NCBI GenBank assembly: GCA_034430335.1
Contig: DAOUES010000004.1
Coordinates: 1 to 6,655, forward strand
Length of the DNA stretch: 6,655 bases
Origin: JAFGOY01 sp034430335
GTDB lineage: Bacteria > Chloroflexota > Anaerolineae > Aggregatilineales > UBA3940
Direction: 5' to 3'
The notes beneath the pieces are model-generated. The model was not told the origin of the DNA. It did not search any database and saw nothing but the letters and a program-made list of their open reading frames with translations. Both the position numbers and the translations under genes were made by a program. This document shows, one piece after another, positions 5,110-6,655 of the stretch; position 1 is the first letter of the stretch, and each line of letters opens with the position of its first letter.

Positions 5110-6282
5110 TCAAATCTGCGGTTCGTGGGTTCTCGCCAGGTTTTCCAATCGACGCACCGCCTCGGAGAGATCGGGGAGCGCCATCATCTCGGACCGGAAC
5201 CGGCGTGCACGCTGCCGGTATGAAGGCTGCTCCAACACAGCCCTGACCGCCGCCTTGATGGTTTCCGGCTCCGGGTGGACCTCATCCACAAATACACCGA
5301 GTCCAAGTTCGGCGCACTGGGTTCCTGTGGGGCGCTGGTCGCCGGCTTCCAGGGGGATGATCACCACCGGCAGGCCGTGCCAGAGCGCCGAATGCAGCGA
5401 GTTGAATCCCCCGTGAAAGATGACCATATCGCAGTAGGGCAGGATCAGCGTTTGCGGGATGTACTGCTCGACTTTTACATTGGGCGGCAGGGGATGGAAC
5501 TGCGCCGGATCGATGGACTTGCCAACGGTGATGATCGTGTTGAATGCTTCGGTGCTGAGTGCGGCAATCAATGCGCGGAAATGGCCGGGTTTCTGATTGA
5601 ATGTCGTTCCCAGGGTGGCATAGACGGTGGGTTGATCGGGCAGGGAACTGACCCATGTGGGAAGATCACTTCTGATACTCTGATCGAACGGGGGCATGCA
5701 GAAACGGTGCAAGACCTGCGGAACGGCATCGTAGAGCACCCACGAAGACGGCAGCGCATCTAGCACAAAGTAGCGGTCGAACGACGCGAATCCGGGGTCG
5801 CCGGGCAGACCGCAGCGACGCCGGAGTGCTGACAGCGGCTCATCGCAGCCCCAGGTTGAAATATAGACTGCCCAGGCGATGCTGGCATAAGGCAGGTCGA
5901 ACCGCTCCGCCGCGATAGTGCTGGCGAACTCAGAAGGGTCGCGGACGATCAGATCGGGTTTCCACTCCCCGATCAGGTCGATCAGGTCGCCGAGCATCTG
6001 CGGGGCAAACCCCAGGATGAATCCCCACAACTGCTGGATACCGGGATTGGACACCTTTTCTTGAATAGACGGCCATTCAGGAAGCTCTTCCAGGATATGC
6101 TGATTTCCCTCGCAGTCCCGGCCACAGGTGAAATGCCGAAATCCAACGCGCTCGATGACCGGGCCTAAACTTTCGCCGGTTGCGAATGCCACCTCGTGGC
6201 CGTGATCCCTGAGCGCCTGTGCCAGCGGCACCATCGCGTGGAAGTGGCCGAACAGGGGCTGTGTTGTGAATAGAACTCTCAA
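5110..6282 (-). CDS. GT1/MGT-type glycosyltransferase (390 aa)
   Basis: GT-B-fold enzyme that transfers a sugar from a nucleotide donor to a small or lipid acceptor; soluble, without signal peptide. The N-terminal acceptor domain opens with VLFTTQPLFGHFHAMVPLA (3-21), where His13 is the likely catalytic base, and HGHEVAFATG (27-36). The C-terminal donor domain holds TLGTTF (223-228). It also has the conserved nucleotide-sugar loop HGG-x-NS (290-295) through GLPVVIIPLEAGDQ (303-316), with His290 and Asp315-Gln316 as donor contacts. The length is normal for the antibiotic/macrolide glycosyltransferase branch. The start is TTG at 6282-6280, supported by GGAG 7 nt upstream and by the immediate RVLFTT strand. 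The TTGA overlaps the stop of a truncated frame (6279-6416), suggesting past or present translational coupling. The acceptor is unknown: macrolide-type inactivation, glycolipid and pigment glycosylation are all compatible. Confidence 0.93.
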   Translation of the reverse strand: MRVLFTTQPLFGHFHAMVPLAQALRDHGHEVAFATGESLGPVIERVGFRHFTCGRDCEGNQHILEELPEWPSIQEKVSNPGIQQLWGFILGFAPQMLGDLIDLIGEWKPDLIVRDPSEFASTIAAERFDLPYASIAWAVYISTWGCDEPLSALRRRCGLPGDPGFASFDRYFVLDALPSSWVLYDAVPQVLHRFCMPPFDQSIRSDLPTWVSSLPDQPTVYATLGTTFNQKPGHFRALIAALSTEAFNTIITVGKSIDPAQFHPLPPNVKVEQYIPQTLILPYCDMVIFHGGFNSLHSALWHGLPVVIIPLEAGDQRPTGTQCAELGLGVFVDEVHPEPETIKAAVRAVLEQPSYRQRARRFRSEMMALPDLSEAVRRLENLARTHEPQI

Positions 6283-6416
6283 GATGTCTCTCCTCTGCCT
6301 GCTGCGGTGATCGAGGGGTCTGATCTTTTTAACTCCTCACGCAGGCGTTCGATGCGGGGGTGCGGGGCGGTGTTCGCCGCGAGGGTTATCAGGGATTGTA
6401 TGATGGGGCAATATTC
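6279..6416 (-). pseudogene. Truncated 3' end of an unknown gene, overlapping the glycosyltransferase start
   Basis: Minus-strand codons from 6416 to the TGA at 6281-6279 read EYCPIIQSLITLAANTAPHP and then RIERLREELKRSD plus a polar tail, 45 residues in all. No ATG, GTG or TTG is available in frame. A TAG sits at 6419-6417, one base from repeat element C. Codons in the middle are GC-ending, and the product contains a convincing charged helix, so it looks like the C-terminus of a real protein cut off at the repeat. The stop shares bases with the glycosyltransferase TTG start, an arrangement typical of coupled operon genes. A lost partner or regulator is the simplest inference. I do not recognise the family. 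Confidence 0.4.
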
Positions 6417-6419
6417 CTA

Positions 6420-6466
6420 CCCCCTTCGCCCGACCTTACGGTCGGCCACTTCCCCCAAGGGGGCAG
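6420..6466 (+). repeat. Double-hairpin intergenic repeat, element C
   Basis: C-run 6420-6424 and TTCGC precede stem 1 CCGACC-TTAC-GGTCGG (6430-6445). CCACTT comes next, then stem 2 CCCCC-AA-GGGGG (6452-6463) and CAGG. The layout matches element B, including a four-base loop ending in TAC in stem 1 (CTAC in B). It begins next to the truncated frame at 6279-6416. Confidence 0.75.
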
Positions 6467-6514
6467 GTGCGGCTCGAACTGTAAGATTCGGATCAAATAG
6501 CCAGTCGCCTCACT

Positions 6515-6558
6515 CGCCCCCTGGGGGAGATGGCGAACCGCAGGTTCGTCAGAGGGGG
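6515..6558 (-). repeat. Double-hairpin intergenic repeat, element D
   Basis: On the minus strand: CCCCC TCTG (6558-6550), stem 1 CGAACC-TGC-GGTTCG (6548-6534), CCATCT, then CCCCCAGGGGGCG (6527-6515). It is in inverted orientation to element C 48 nt away, so the pair forms a larger imperfect palindrome. It shares CCCCCTCTG, CCATCTCCCCC and GGGGGCG with element B, while the first stem sequence is entirely different but still fully paired. Confidence 0.75.
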
Positions 6559-6655
6559 TGCTCCGTCACGCACAAAACCGAGCGCTTCCTGATCGCCCCC
6601 GTAGCAGAGGGCGTGTTCGGCCCGGCTATTTATCAGGTTCTTTTGTCAGTGAGGC

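Larger units (their letters stand above)
6417..6655. other. Right-edge region without a supported gene
   Basis: Apart from repeat elements C and D, no gene with a start codon and SD can be supported here. A plus-strand frame is open from about 6562 to the edge (reading TERFLIAPVAEGVFGPAIYQ in part) and looks mildly coding-like, but it has no start codon and runs upstream through element D. A short inverted repeat CGCCC/GGGCG lies at 6594-6613. Confidence 0.5.

Noticed and set aside
6420..6558. Elements C and D considered as a CRISPR-like array
   Set aside because: Only two copies, in opposite orientation, with internal variation, and no cas genes or regular spacers.
6562..6654. Mildly coding-like plus-strand frame at the right edge
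   Set aside because: No start codon or SD in frame, and the open frame extends back through a repeat element. It cannot be judged without sequence beyond the window.

Overview
The window looks like an accessory stretch of a GC-rich bacterial chromosome. The best guess is a Chloroflexota (Anaerolineae-like) genome. This is inference, from a STAND-type NTPase start, a signal-less GH10 enzyme, GTG and TTG starts with strong Shine-Dalgarno sites, and C-run/G-run double-hairpin repeats between genes. No rRNA, tRNA or CRISPR array was seen.

Layout. (1) Positions 1-600 are a scar. The tail of an upstream gene is followed by a short N-terminal fragment of a probable STAND/NB-ARC NTPase. That fragment runs out of frame into a transposase-like C-terminal remnant. 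(2) Positions 649-1300 (minus) are a self-contained unit: a four-helix membrane protein of unknown function, with a strong SD, a Rho-independent terminator, and a candidate promoter with a dyad in a 19-bp spacer. (3) Positions 1305-2720 (plus) hold a complete GH10 endo-xylanase-like gene without a signal peptide. It lies between two copies of a short 'ACCGCAAAGGACGCA' repeat. (4) Positions 2954-4669 (plus) are a membrane-anchored alpha/beta hydrolase followed 39 nt later by a membrane protein built from two copies of one motif-bearing unit. (5) Positions 4841-5104 (plus) encode an 87-residue stand-alone domain otherwise familiar as an N-terminal part of larger, trypsin-like proteins. (6) Positions 5110-6282 (minus) are a GT1/MGT-type glycosyltransferase converging on (5) with 5 nt between the stops. 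Its TTG start overlaps the stop of a truncated upstream reading frame. (7) Positions 6417-6655 are non-coding as far as can be seen and carry two facing repeat elements.

The genes do not form one evident pathway. The hydrolase and the duplicated membrane protein are the only convincing operon pair. GH10 is probably an intracellular xylo-oligosaccharide enzyme. The most striking non-gene signal is a family of four intergenic double-hairpin elements (2797-2848, 4714-4757, 6420-6466, 6515-6558). The outer C/G runs are conserved, while the first stem changes sequence and stays paired. No undescribed multi-gene system can be claimed from the sequence alone. The best leads are the repeat family, the duplicated WGT/WTYYT membrane protein, and the stand-alone small domain.
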